Shown: positions 1-9,674, numbered from the stretch's first letter. The stretch is 64,000 nucleotides of DNA from CAJOLV01 sp045631885 (GCA_045631885.1 JAZQVN010000015.1:1-64000); one strand, 5' to 3'. Notes: generated from the sequence alone by a model not told the origin. A program made the numbers and translations.

Positions 1-229
1 GTTAAGTGTGTGTCTATAATAGTTAATGTGATTTATAGAACTTCTGATGTTGGTTGAAAGAGGAATAATTATAGCGGATTTGCCCCCCCTTTCATGGAAA
101 ATTGATATTGTTATTTATATTTTTCAAAGCAATTATTTAAGCATTTTTATAATATACGCATATTTTTTGGAAAATAAGCTATTATATTATTCATAATTAG
201 TGTATATTCATCCTTAAAGAGGACAAAAT

Positions 230-1558
230 ATGGCAAAATATTCAAAAAAACAGATACTGAAATTCGCAAAAGATCAAAATGTTCACTATATTCGTTTGCA
301 ATTTACTGATATGCTTGGCGACTTAAAAGCGGTTGAAATTCCCGTTAATAAATTAGAGGACGCATTAAATAATCAAATCATGTTTGATGGTTCGTCTATT
401 GAAGGATTTGTCCGCATTAAAGAAGCGGATATGTATCTTAAACCAGATTTAGAAACTTGGCTGATATTGGATTTTGAAGACAGTTCATATGGAAAAGTTG
501 CTAGATTGGTTTGCGATGTCTACAATCCTTACGGCAAGCCGTTTCAAGGCGACCCTAGATTCATTCTTAAAAGGGCAATCAAAAGAATGAATGCAGCAGG
601 AATTGCTAATCTAAATGTTGGTTTTGAACCTGAATTCTATATCTTAAAAAGAGATGGAATGGGTAATCTAGAAACAACTGATGCTGGTAGTTATTTCGAT
701 CTTTCTTCCCTCGATGGAGCTAATTTGATTAGAAGAGACATTTCTCTTGAATTAGAAAAGTTAGGATTTGTCGTTCAAACCGCACATCATGAAGTTGGAC
801 ATGGGCAGCAAGAAATTAATTATAAATATTCAGATGTATTGACTGCCTGTGATAACGTTCAAACTTTTAAGCAGGTTGTTAAAGTTGTTGCGGGAAAACA
901 TGGCTATGTTGCAACTTTTATGCCAAAACCATTTCAAGATAAGGCTGGTTCTGGTATGCATGCCAATATTTCTATAGAAGATTCAGAAAACAACAATTTA
1001 TTTTTTGATGATGAAAAAGATATGAAATTATCCGATATGTGCAGGAGATTTATTTATGGTGTTCTAGCTCATTCGCGCTCGTTGTGCGGATTATCAAACC
1101 CTACCGTTAACTCATACAAAAGATTAATTCCTGGATATGAGGCTCCTTGTTACGCCTGCTGGAGTGATGCAAATCGTTCTGCCATGATCAGAATTCCTGC
1201 GGTCAGAGGAAAGCAAACAAGAATTGAGATTCGAAACGTTGATCCGACATCGAATCCATACCTTACATTAGCATTCATAATTAATGCTGGTTTAGACGGA
1301 ATACAAAATGAAGAAATTAAAGAAGTCCCACCTGTCTATGACAACATCTTTTCATTAACTAGAAAGCAAAGAGAATCTCAGGGTATTCCGAATCTTCCCG
1401 AAAATTTAAAAGATGCCATTAAGGAGATGGAAAAAGATCAGCTGGTCAAATTTACACTAGGCGAGCACACTTACGAAAAGTATTTGACTGCCAAAAAAAT
1501 AGAGTGGGATGAGTATCGAAAAATTATCTCTTTTTGGGAACAAAAAAAATATCTATAA
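230..1558 (+). CDS. glnA: Type I glutamine synthetase
   Basis: Cytosolic enzyme making L-glutamine from glutamate, ammonia and ATP. At 442 aa it has the length of the short GSI-alpha class. Visible motifs are DGSSIEGF in the N-terminal part, GSGMHANIS, NPTVNSYKRL and the catalytic-domain RIEIRNVDPTSNPY. I see no extended adenylylation-loop region, so control by feedback or a GlnR-type repressor is more likely than by adenylylation. The start is set by AAAGAGGA at 216-223. It runs toward the three phosphoramidate-pathway genes on the opposite strand, whose first substrate would be glutamine. The link is inference, since glnA is also a housekeeping gene. Confidence 0.97.
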   Translation: MAKYSKKQILKFAKDQNVHYIRLQFTDMLGDLKAVEIPVNKLEDALNNQIMFDGSSIEGFVRIKEADMYLKPDLETWLILDFEDSSYGKVARLVCDVYNPYGKPFQGDPRFILKRAIKRMNAAGIANLNVGFEPEFYILKRDGMGNLETTDAGSYFDLSSLDGANLIRRDISLELEKLGFVVQTAHHEVGHGQQEINYKYSDVLTACDNVQTFKQVVKVVAGKHGYVATFMPKPFQDKAGSGMHANISIEDSENNNLFFDDEKDMKLSDMCRRFIYGVLAHSRSLCGLSNPTVNSYKRLIPGYEAPCYACWSDANRSAMIRIPAVRGKQTRIEIRNVDPTSNPYLTLAFIINAGLDGIQNEEIKEVPPVYDNIFSLTRKQRESQGIPNLPENLKDAIKEMEKDQLVKFTLGEHTYEKYLTAKKIEWDEYRKIISFWEQKKYL

Positions 1559-1639
1559 GTAGTAAAATGCCACTATTTTATTAGTTAAAAAAATTAGCAC
1601 AACACAAATGAAAAAACTTTTAGCTATTTTTACAATTTT

Positions 1640-2422
1640 CTATATTTTTATTATCTTTTGCAACAATCCTTCCTTGGCCCATTTTACGGCATTTTCATAA
1701 TCCTCATTAGTATCAAACTCAATCCAACCGTGATTAAAATGGATGGCCTTAACTTCTTTTCCAGATTCAATTATAGCGTTTAGCAAATCGGTCATATATG
1801 CCTTTTTAACCGGCTTCCCAGATTGTTGCCACGGAACATCATCATATAATTCATATGCATTCTTCATGATTGCTTTTATTGTTTTCAAGCCATTGTATGA
1901 AAACTTTAACAAGCCAATATATCTTGCGTCTATTTTATTAAATTGTGGGTTTTCCAACCCTAACTCAATAATGTTGTCATTTTTGTTTATAGACAAACTT
2001 TCGGTATCAAAATCAACTTTTCCATATCTTATTTGCCAATAAAATTTCCATTCATCGTCAACGGCACAACAAAAATCACCTTTTGCTTTAATCATTTTTT
2101 CAAGCATTTGTCTTTCAAACAATATATCTGAATAACTAATTACGATGTCATCCGAAAACTCTTTTTTTGCACACAATAAAGACTCAACCATATTTGTGTT
2201 TTCATAATTAATATTATTGTAGTATTTCACACCTTTGTAATTGATTTTATCGCCAGCAAAACCTTTAACAATGATAATGTCGTTAATGCCGCAAGATTTA
2301 TAAAGTTCAATTTGTCTTTCTATTATGGTTTTTCCAAAAAAAGAAAGCATTCCCTTAGGTAAGTCTTTGGTGTATTTTTTTAATCTTGTGCCTTGTCCAG
2401 CCGCTAAGATAATAGCTTTCAT
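1640..2422 (-). CDS. Nucleotidyltransferase, likely CTP:phosphoglutamine cytidylyltransferase (Cj1416-like)
   Basis: A 260-aa NTP-transferase-fold protein. The N-terminus carries the nucleotide-binding signature AAGQGTRL followed by DLPKGML with the usual Lys, and YSDILF supplies the metal-binding Asp. Alone it would be annotated as a phosphocholine or sugar-phosphate nucleotidyltransferase of the LicC type. The two genes upstream in the operon are the partners of C. jejuni Cj1416, which joins CTP and L-glutamine phosphate to give a CDP-linked glutamine amidate, so that role is preferred here. Its ATG overlaps the preceding stop by 4 bp (ATGA). It is the last gene of the minus-strand operon. 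The family is clear; the substrate is inferred from context. Confidence 0.72.
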   Translation of the reverse strand: MKAIILAAGQGTRLKKYTKDLPKGMLSFFGKTIIERQIELYKSCGINDIIIVKGFAGDKINYKGVKYYNNINYENTNMVESLLCAKKEFSDDIVISYSDILFERQMLEKMIKAKGDFCCAVDDEWKFYWQIRYGKVDFDTESLSINKNDNIIELGLENPQFNKIDARYIGLLKFSYNGLKTIKAIMKNAYELYDDVPWQQSGKPVKKAYMTDLLNAIIESGKEVKAIHFNHGWIEFDTNEDYENAVKWAKEGLLQKIIKI

Positions 2423-3030
2423 AATATTTCGTTGAATATCTCCTTAATCATTTTTACATCTTCATCAGAGAATGTTTTATTTCTTTCCGGATGCCACATT
2501 GTGCCATATATTTGATACCTTTTATGTTTAATTGCTTCTATCACACCATCTGTAGAAATCATTAATGGAACAAGTTCATCTCCAATCAATTTTACGCACG
2601 CTAAATTGTGATAACTGTTAACCATCCTATTTTTATATACACCACATATTTCGTGATCTTTTCTCACGTGATTTTTAACATCGATTAGAGTTTCTCCAAA
2701 AAAATCTAAAATTGATTGCATACCTCTACATATTCCATAAAGTGGCAAATTATTATCAATGGCGTATTTAATTAAATATCTATCTAATTCATCTTTTTCT
2801 GGAGCATTGCCACCATATTTAACTAAACTATTACCTCCAGTCAGAACAATGCCTTTCGGTTTTAATTTGTCAACTATCTCTTTTGCAATATAACAATTAT
2901 TTGGCAAAGCAATCGGTATAAATCCACATTCAAAAAAAAGTTTACCAATCATTTGATCAGCGCAATCTCTTCTTTCGTTATATGATTCGACTATCTCTAC
3001 GCGTTGGGTATATAAGATGATTTTATTCAT
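2419..3030 (-). CDS. Class I glutamine amidotransferase-like hydrolase, likely gamma-glutamyl-CDP-amidate hydrolase (Cj1417-like)
   Basis: A 203-aa peptidase C26/PuuD-type hydrolase. The nucleophile elbow is YGICRGMQS (Cys101) and the catalytic His and Glu sit in MWHPERN (His180, Glu182). LTGGNSL near residue 63 matches the family's glycine-rich motif. In C. jejuni the homologue Cj1417 cleaves the gamma-glutamyl group from the CDP-glutamine adduct and releases CDP-amidate (cytidine diphosphoramidate). Three bases separate it from the glutamine-kinase gene and 4 bp overlap joins it to the cytidylyltransferase gene, so the three are surely co-transcribed. A generic gamma-glutamyl-GABA hydrolase is the alternative, but nothing else here suggests polyamine metabolism. 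Confidence 0.75.
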   Translation of the reverse strand: MNKIILYTQRVEIVESYNERRDCADQMIGKLFFECGFIPIALPNNCYIAKEIVDKLKPKGIVLTGGNSLVKYGGNAPEKDELDRYLIKYAIDNNLPLYGICRGMQSILDFFGETLIDVKNHVRKDHEICGVYKNRMVNSYHNLACVKLIGDELVPLMISTDGVIEAIKHKRYQIYGTMWHPERNKTFSDEDVKMIKEIFNEIL

Positions 3031-3033
3031 ATT

Positions 3034-5829
3034 TTATTTAAGCCTTATGATTTTTTCTTTCTTACAATCAATAAACAGTTCTTTTGATGAACACACATAA
3101 TCAAAAATAGCTGAGCCACATCCGATAGCGGCAGGTATTTTAAATTCAGCACATCTAATCGCCATATGTGATGCCGCTCCACCATATTTGGTTATTAACC
3201 CAATAATATGCTTCGAGAAAATCCAATCGTATCCTGGATCCGCACTTTCAATAACAACGATCTTATCAGCAACATTTTTCGGGTCTGTTTTTTCATCTAA
3301 CAAAATGATTTGTCCGGTTGCTTTATTATTGGTTATGTAATTGGGTCTAGATTTCAATGTCTCAATGTAATCAAAATCTTTCTCCTCACAAACAACAGAA
3401 GGAAGAATGAGCAATGATCTAACTTTAAACAATTCTTTTCTTTTTTCGATTAATATATTCCACATTTCTTTTATTTCATGCACATCTGAATAATTTAAAG
3501 CTGAATAAATGTCTGGAACTTCAAGATAAGATAAATCCTTAACCGATACACCAATTAAATTTCCTAAATATTTCATTAGTTCAATTGCATAGCTTAAACT
3601 CTTTGTAAATATGAACTTGAAATATTCGCGTTGTTCAATTGATGTTTTTACAAAAAATACAAAAGTCGATGAGTCAAAATCTTGTAAATTAACATCAACA
3701 GCAGCCCTCTCAAACGCTTCACAAATCTTTTTTTCTAAGTCGTTGTTGCAAGAAAAAGAAGTCGCTGAGTTAATGTTTGTATAGTTTATTAAATTATCCA
3801 TTTGATCATATCTTGGACTTCTAATATCATAAGTGCCCGCTCGCAAATGACCATATTTGTTTCTATATTCTCTTTCACTCAATTCTCTGGCTAATACTCT
3901 TTGGTAATCGTTATAGTATTCAACTGCAACGGTATTGATGCTCGAAAAGAACTCATCCAAATTATGTTGTTCTATATAATTTTTCGTACATAACGATTTG
4001 CAGATAGATTTTGCAATAAATGCGCATCTAGCCTGTCGAGAGAATTGGGGGGTGCCATATTTTGAAATAGAAATCAATAATTCTTTAATTGAGTTAGCAA
4101 TTAATTTGGAATCGTTGTTGTTGTTTTGAATTTTTCTTTCAACTTTTTTTCTCACCACTTCAAGTTGATTTAATTCAATTAAATCATTAGATAATGTGGT
4201 TTTATAATTTTTTATTATGTTAAATGTTAAAGATGCTAACGATTTTTCTATGTTTTCAATTTCGTTTTCATCAAAATGATTTCTTATTTCTAATAATCTG
4301 TCATGCAATGCAAAGTCAAAACAATTGTGAGATATTTCAAATTCTATTTTATCATGCGATGATAAGTCTTTTTTTAATTCGGTTATATAATAATCTCTTA
4401 ATTTAATAACAAGATCATCATTAAAGTTGTTTGGCATTAAAGCTTCAAAAGATTTTTCTAAATTAATATAAGGTTTATTTCCAAACCTATACATCAAATC
4501 TCCCTCAACTTTTCTATATCCGAGTCTTAGCAAACCATCGTTCCATGCTTTTTTGGTAATAATCTCTCTATATAGAGAATAGTCTAAAAATCTCGGATTA
4601 TCTCCGATTATTTCAGCAGGATTCCAAAACGCCATATCTGAAAAGCAAGTAAGTCCGCAACCTAACAATTGTTTGTATTGTTCAATCGATTCTTTTTTCT
4701 CTTTATCAATTTCATAATCATGACTATTCCTATCATATTTATATGCCGCGGCAAGAGGTCTAACTTGGAAAATAACAACCTCTTTTGTTTTTGTTATTGC
4801 AAATTCTATATCTAAATAAATACCAGGTAAAATATTTACGATTTCATATACAGAATTCATGAGCTTTTTCCATTTGTCAGGAATGTTCTTTTTGTTAAGA
4901 GAATATGAAAACCAAACGGTTTCACTACATAATCCAGAAGTCACAGAATTAGTGCTACCGCCTTCGTCAAAATTTATAACATAGTAAGGCCTGTTTTTTT
5001 GTATATCTCTTGTAAAAACAACACCAGAAATCTCAACATCATCCGTTTGTTTTTGTATTAGTACTTGCTCATTATCATCTATGCTTTCTCCGTATGAATT
5101 AAACACATTGTTGATTGCTCGCATAATTTCTTGTTCATCCGAACCATCAACATTTAAAACACTAGAAAAATGGCCGGCATTAGATTCATTAAATGCATCT
5201 TCATGTTTAGATGAGCTTCTAACAATGATTTTGTTCCTATCGAATAATTTAGTCACGCATTTAGCGACTATTTCTGGTTCTTTAAAATATTCAGCAAAAG
5301 TTATTATGTGGATTTTTTCTATTTTTGATCGTTTTAATTTTTGGGAAAGAGATAATAATGTATTTGCTTTAGTTGATATTAGATTTCCATCAATTATTTG
5401 TTTCTTTTCTTCCCCGTTTTTAAAAAACTCAAATATTTTTTGAGGAGACATTTTATCGTAATATTCAGTTTTAACTACTGATCCACCAATGGATTCTACA
5501 TACTCTCTAGCAGAAGCGAACCCCCACTCATTGCTGTGATAAAGAGTAATAATTGCATTCGGATATTTTTCGTGTATCATTTTTAAATTATCAAGCGGGT
5601 CAAATGTTTGTTGGGGGATTATTTCATCGATGAACTTAATTCCTTTCAATACTTCAAGCCTTTCCTCTTCATTAGAAATGTGAGAACCAAACCAGGATTC
5701 AGATGCACTATCACTAACCAAACCAAAAATAAGCCAATCGGCATTTTCTTTTGCTTTTTTCAAAGCGCGAATGTGCCCATAATGGACCAAATCCATCATT
5801 CCATAACTATATGCTATTCTTTTTTTCAT
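3034..5829 (-). CDS. Fusion of a TagD-like cytidylyltransferase domain and a PEP-synthase-type kinase, likely L-glutamine kinase (Cj1418-like)
   Basis: A 931-aa two-part protein. Residues 1-140 resemble glycerol-3-phosphate cytidylyltransferase: the HYGH motif is at 16-19, but the usual C-terminal R-x-x-GIST motif is replaced by KMSPQKI. Residues about 150-365 are a PPDK/PEP-synthase ATP-grasp domain with IVRSSSKHED and a closing IFQVRPLA. The C-terminus is a phosphohistidine swivel domain with GGAASHMAIRC, giving His888 as the phosphocarrier. C. jejuni Cj1418 has the kinase parts and forms L-glutamine phosphate from ATP and glutamine. The added N-terminal domain is unusual. It may supply CDP-glycerol to the upstream transferase whose gene overlaps this one by 23 bp. 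The kinase assignment rests on the gene set. Confidence 0.72.
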   Translation of the reverse strand: MKKRIAYSYGMMDLVHYGHIRALKKAKENADWLIFGLVSDSASESWFGSHISNEEERLEVLKGIKFIDEIIPQQTFDPLDNLKMIHEKYPNAIITLYHSNEWGFASAREYVESIGGSVVKTEYYDKMSPQKIFEFFKNGEEKKQIIDGNLISTKANTLLSLSQKLKRSKIEKIHIITFAEYFKEPEIVAKCVTKLFDRNKIIVRSSSKHEDAFNESNAGHFSSVLNVDGSDEQEIMRAINNVFNSYGESIDDNEQVLIQKQTDDVEISGVVFTRDIQKNRPYYVINFDEGGSTNSVTSGLCSETVWFSYSLNKKNIPDKWKKLMNSVYEIVNILPGIYLDIEFAITKTKEVVIFQVRPLAAAYKYDRNSHDYEIDKEKKESIEQYKQLLGCGLTCFSDMAFWNPAEIIGDNPRFLDYSLYREIITKKAWNDGLLRLGYRKVEGDLMYRFGNKPYINLEKSFEALMPNNFNDDLVIKLRDYYITELKKDLSSHDKIEFEISHNCFDFALHDRLLEIRNHFDENEIENIEKSLASLTFNIIKNYKTTLSNDLIELNQLEVVRKKVERKIQNNNNDSKLIANSIKELLISISKYGTPQFSRQARCAFIAKSICKSLCTKNYIEQHNLDEFFSSINTVAVEYYNDYQRVLARELSEREYRNKYGHLRAGTYDIRSPRYDQMDNLINYTNINSATSFSCNNDLEKKICEAFERAAVDVNLQDFDSSTFVFFVKTSIEQREYFKFIFTKSLSYAIELMKYLGNLIGVSVKDLSYLEVPDIYSALNYSDVHEIKEMWNILIEKRKELFKVRSLLILPSVVCEEKDFDYIETLKSRPNYITNNKATGQIILLDEKTDPKNVADKIVVIESADPGYDWIFSKHIIGLITKYGGAASHMAIRCAEFKIPAAIGCGSAIFDYVCSSKELFIDCKKEKIIRLK

Positions 5830-7024
5830 TTTTATTTTCGTTCATTATTATATCACATACAGATTTACAGTTATTACAACCATATTCACCAAGTAGCATT
5901 TTTTTAATTCTTCTTCTTTCAGCAGCCCAACTATCTTTATTTTGATCGACATTAGCTAAAAAAAATTTAAATTCGTCAAAGGTTTTCAATTTTGGGCCAG
6001 GCATTATCGATTCAATATTGTCAATGGTAAAACCTCTATTTTTTCTGTATATTTCTTCATCGCTAAGCAAAAACCCTATCATTCTATCTAACTCAAGATA
6101 GGAAATATAAGCGGAGGAATAGTCCGTTATCATTGCATCGATAAGAGGATAAATTCCATGCAACAACAATCCATTTTTTTGCATAAAATTATTATCCAAA
6201 AACACAATTCTTTTTATATTGTTCGGTAAAGTGTTGTCTGTTTTTTGAGCGTGATGAGTTTTAATAATCAATAACTCATTATTTTTAATTAATTCATTAT
6301 CCATTTCTATCAATTGTTCTTCGTCTAGCGAAAGAGGAAATTCATCTCTAAAAAAGATAGCATCACTTTTATATGCATTTCTAAAAGTGCACATGCACAA
6401 AAGAATTTTGATATCATTATTTTCTTGATGGTATTTTATGGTTTTTAAAAATTCTTCTTTCGACAAATTATTTAAAAACATTTCGTCATTTCTCGGCATG
6501 CCTGCAATTATTATGTTTTGTTTGGCTAAAATGTCATACTTTTTCATCATCAAATTCGCACATTCAGTAGTTGACTCCGTAACATATACTTTTGGCAAGT
6601 CCCCAGTGAATAATCCATTATAATAATTCTCACCATTTTTTAATAAAAATTCATAGTGTTTGAGATATATTATTTTTGTTTGCGAATTCAATTTGGTGCC
6701 TTTGAAATAATGGCAAAAATAAGAAAAAAATATATATTTTGTGAGTGGCAAATAAAAATGATATAAGAGAAATTTGTCAATCTTTCTTTCTATGAATATA
6801 GATTCCTTTTTTTCAATATAATAATGTCTACAATCATATTGTTTTTGATTGCTAATTATATACTTAATCCTGAAATTTGGGTGGTTCTTTTTTAAATATT
6901 TATAAAGAGAAAGCGTATTATCATAAAAATAATTAGCGGATTCCAAAATTATGTAATTGTGTTTTTGAAACAGCAAAGCTATTTTTATTGCAGCAGAAAT
7001 CATCCACTTCACTATTTTTTTCAT
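5807..7024 (-). CDS. CDP-glycerol:glycerophosphotransferase family protein (TagB/TagF-like)
   Basis: A 405-aa membrane-associated transferase that would move glycerol phosphate from CDP-glycerol onto a teichoic-acid or polysaccharide acceptor. Family signatures in the C-terminal half are TKIIKTHH-like IKTHHAQK, MITDYSSAYISYLELD, an acidic D-x-E-x-Y segment, RGFTIDN and a closing PGPKLKT. The ATG at 7022-7024 is preferred over a TTG one codon earlier because it gives a TGATG junction with the flippase gene. Its 3' end overlaps the next gene, whose N-terminal domain resembles the enzyme that makes CDP-glycerol. That coupling supports a phosphoglycerol decoration or backbone. Confidence 0.85.
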   Translation of the reverse strand: MKKIVKWMISAAIKIALLFQKHNYIILESANYFYDNTLSLYKYLKKNHPNFRIKYIISNQKQYDCRHYYIEKKESIFIERKIDKFLLYHFYLPLTKYIFFSYFCHYFKGTKLNSQTKIIYLKHYEFLLKNGENYYNGLFTGDLPKVYVTESTTECANLMMKKYDILAKQNIIIAGMPRNDEMFLNNLSKEEFLKTIKYHQENNDIKILLCMCTFRNAYKSDAIFFRDEFPLSLDEEQLIEMDNELIKNNELLIIKTHHAQKTDNTLPNNIKRIVFLDNNFMQKNGLLLHGIYPLIDAMITDYSSAYISYLELDRMIGFLLSDEEIYRKNRGFTIDNIESIMPGPKLKTFDEFKFFLANVDQNKDSWAAERRRIKKMLLGEYGCNNCKSVCDIIMNENKNEKKNSI

Positions 7025-9630
7025 CAAACCACCTTCCTTTTTATAATATTTCTATAAAAATCTAATAATATTTTTTTCTTAAAAACAAAAAGCAATCCAA
7101 GATATACAACTAAAAAGGAAAAACCTTGAATTATAATCATTAGGATATTGGAAATCTGCATATGGGAATTTATCAAGAATTTCAATCCATAGCTTGCGCC
7201 AATTCCTACTGACGCAATCGCAATATAGAAAAGTAAATTAATAAAATAATGTCCGATAGGCAATTTTATAATTTTTTTATTATAAATGTTTAAAGCTATC
7301 CAATTGCCAAGCACAACGCTTATAATGGTCCCTCCCGTTACTGCCCATACAGCGTGTTGTTTAGGGAGAAGATGCACAAATAAAATTGATAAACTAATAT
7401 TAACTATGGCAAACGTTATATAAATGATTGCTCTAAACTTATGTTTATTCATTGCTCTTTGAATTGATACGCATAATGTCCCGGTCAATGTAACGATATC
7501 CAACAACAAAAAAGGAATTGCATGATAAAAAACCATGATTCTCGATTCGCCTAACCAAGCAGACACAAATGGTAGCCCACAAGATAAAAATCCTCCGACA
7601 AACAGCAGAACAATAATCATTTGAGCGCTCGAGACTCTTAAAAACAATTCGTTAATATCACTTTGTCTATCATTCATTACCAATTCATTTATTTTTGGTA
7701 CAAAAGTGCCAGATATGGCTGTTGCCATACTTAATAAATAAGTATTAAATGTCTTTGAAAGAGTGTAAGTGGTTACTGATTCGGAGTTCACCATAATCCC
7801 AAGAATGGTTTTATCAACATTGTTGTTTATTTGATCTACAATTGTATTTAAAAGTATGAAACTAGAAAAAACAAATAAATCTATATATATTTTTTTATCT
7901 TGTTTACTTATTTTTTCAAATTTTATTTTAAGTCGTTTGCAACAATATAAAAGATTGAGAAAATTAATAATTATGGAAAGAGAGAGCGAAACGATTGCAA
8001 TAGCAAGTGGGGAATGCGTAAGAACAACAAACAATAAGCTTAATAAAGGGTTGAGGAACGACAACAATAGACTTAGTGTATTTTGAAAAATAAACTCTTT
8101 TTTATAAGTAATAAAAAAGGTAAAAACAGAAAAAACCATTCCAACACTTACATTTAATCCAGAAATAAAAATCAAATAAACGATAATTCTATTTTCTTCA
8201 TAGGTGTAGTTGTTAAGCTTAAAATTGCCAAGCGAACCAGCTATTAAAAAAATCAACGACGATAAAAGAACAATAAATGAAAGGAAAAGGAATAAACTAA
8301 AATAAACTGAGTTGATTTTTGATGTTTTATTTTCTTCTTTTTGTTCTTTTGAAGCAAAGCGAACATAAGATGCCGCTAGAGCAGATGAAATGATTGTTAA
8401 CCACGAAGTAATTGAACTAGCAAAAGAAACCAAACCATAATTCGCATCCCCAAGATAATTGAGAATGCGTGGAGTGATGAATAATGACATAAATATAGAT
8501 GTTCCAAGAGTGATGTATGTTATTGTTATTCCGAGATGAACATTGCTCTTTTCACTAACCTTTCCTTTGTTGAAAGAAATTGAGCGCCATATTTTGTTAA
8601 ACACAAATCCAATCAACCCGGATGCACACAAAGTAGCGAACAAAACAACAGAAAAGTATAAATATTCGTTTGATGATATGAATGTCATTCTTTGAAAAAT
8701 CATCATAAATATCTCTTGAGTCATGTATATCCAAAAACAATTCTTTCCTAAGAAAATAAGAAATCTGTTTTTTATTTGAACTATGTATGAAAGAGAAACC
8801 AAAGATGAGACAAAAAACAATATCGCCAAGGAATATATTAACTGATTTGAAACAAGATACTTTGGAATGAAATAATTAAATACGAGAAAGGATAAAAGGC
8901 TGAAGACAAAAACAATTAAGGGAATTAATTTTCCTTTATTAAAAAGGTAGACAATTCTTCTTTTATATAGAGAAAACGCAACACCAAAAAAATAAGCTGG
9001 AATTGTGTTCCACCAATACGATTCCAAATCCAACCTCTTTAGACAAAAATATAAAAATAAGCAAAGAATAAGATGAAGTAAAACAATGTATGATCGCTTG
9101 TGATTAAAGCCAACAATTCTAAATGATATGTAAGAAATCAAATATAGAAGAATAATAACCACAACATACCATTGAGGGTTTCCAATATTTGAGAAGCCAA
9201 CAAAAGACAATAAATACGAAGATATCGGATATTTTATTTTTAAAGCAAAGCTCAACATTAAAAAGAATAAAACGCCAATAAAAAAGGATAAATATACCTT
9301 TAGAACTCTATTTTTAAGCATGCTTTTTGTATAAGAATCACCATTTTTTTCAAATGATTCCATTACTCCAAAACCACTATAAAATAAAAATGGGGTTACC
9401 ATCATTTGCCCCAAAAAAGTAATAATATATGTTGCCAATTTGTTTAAAAAAGATGGGGAATCCGTATATGGAAAAAAACCGCGAAAATGACTAATCATTA
9501 TGATAATGGCAAAAATACCACTGATAGATAATGTTACATCTCTATGTAAAAAAGTATTTGAAGCGTTCTTTGGTTGCGGTTTTATTTTTATTAGCGCCAC
9601 AATAAACAAAATAATAAAGAAAATAATCAT
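7024..9630 (-). CDS. Fusion of membrane acyltransferase (acyltransferase_3) and Wzx-type polysaccharide flippase
   Basis: An 868-aa polytopic protein. Residues about 1-345 contain roughly ten hydrophobic segments with acyltransferase_3 features: an early catalytic-type His in MISHFRG and FYSGFGVME. This domain usually O-acetylates sugars. Residues about 365-868 are a second set of about 12-14 helices matching Wzx/RfbX flippases, with FITPRILNYLGDANYG and KTILGIMVNSESV. Flippases carry undecaprenyl-linked repeat units across the membrane. These activities are normally separate genes. The reading frame continues cleanly through the junction with no in-frame ATG plus Shine-Dalgarno sequence. It is the first gene of the minus operon, divergent from 9675. 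Confidence 0.85.
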   Translation of the reverse strand: MIIFFIILFIVALIKIKPQPKNASNTFLHRDVTLSISGIFAIIIMISHFRGFFPYTDSPSFLNKLATYIITFLGQMMVTPFLFYSGFGVMESFEKNGDSYTKSMLKNRVLKVYLSFFIGVLFFLMLSFALKIKYPISSYLLSFVGFSNIGNPQWYVVVIILLYLISYISFRIVGFNHKRSYIVLLHLILCLFLYFCLKRLDLESYWWNTIPAYFFGVAFSLYKRRIVYLFNKGKLIPLIVFVFSLLSFLVFNYFIPKYLVSNQLIYSLAILFFVSSLVSLSYIVQIKNRFLIFLGKNCFWIYMTQEIFMMIFQRMTFISSNEYLYFSVVLFATLCASGLIGFVFNKIWRSISFNKGKVSEKSNVHLGITITYITLGTSIFMSLFITPRILNYLGDANYGLVSFASSITSWLTIISSALAASYVRFASKEQKEENKTSKINSVYFSLFLFLSFIVLLSSLIFLIAGSLGNFKLNNYTYEENRIIVYLIFISGLNVSVGMVFSVFTFFITYKKEFIFQNTLSLLLSFLNPLLSLLFVVLTHSPLAIAIVSLSLSIIINFLNLLYCCKRLKIKFEKISKQDKKIYIDLFVFSSFILLNTIVDQINNNVDKTILGIMVNSESVTTYTLSKTFNTYLLSMATAISGTFVPKINELVMNDRQSDINELFLRVSSAQMIIVLLFVGGFLSCGLPFVSAWLGESRIMVFYHAIPFLLLDIVTLTGTLCVSIQRAMNKHKFRAIIYITFAIVNISLSILFVHLLPKQHAVWAVTGGTIISVVLGNWIALNIYNKKIIKLPIGHYFINLLFYIAIASVGIGASYGLKFLINSHMQISNILMIIIQGFSFLVVYLGLLFVFKKKILLDFYRNIIKRKVV

Positions 9631-9674
9631 ATTAATTATTTTATTGCAAATTAAAATCTTTTAAAATAAAAAAT
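9631..9674. promoter_or_regulatory. Short divergent promoter region
   Basis: Only 44 bp separate the two divergent polysaccharide operons, and it is almost all A and T. On the plus strand TTGCAA is followed after 17 nt by TAAAAA just before the ATG. On the minus strand a TAAAAT box lies 8 nt before the other ATG. Neither start has a Shine-Dalgarno sequence, so both mRNAs may be leaderless. Promoter assignment is by eye. Confidence 0.4.

Noticed and set aside
60..110. Seven-C tract upstream of glnA as a phase-variable switch
   Set aside because: It lies outside any coding frame and about 140 bp before the start; one short tract is weak evidence.
1640..5829. Reading the three-gene set as a phosphocholine (lic) or PEP-synthase energy pathway
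   Set aside because: No choline kinase or choline transferase is present. A PEP-synthase-type kinase, a C26 hydrolase and a cytidylyltransferase together match the glutamine-phosphoramidate set better.
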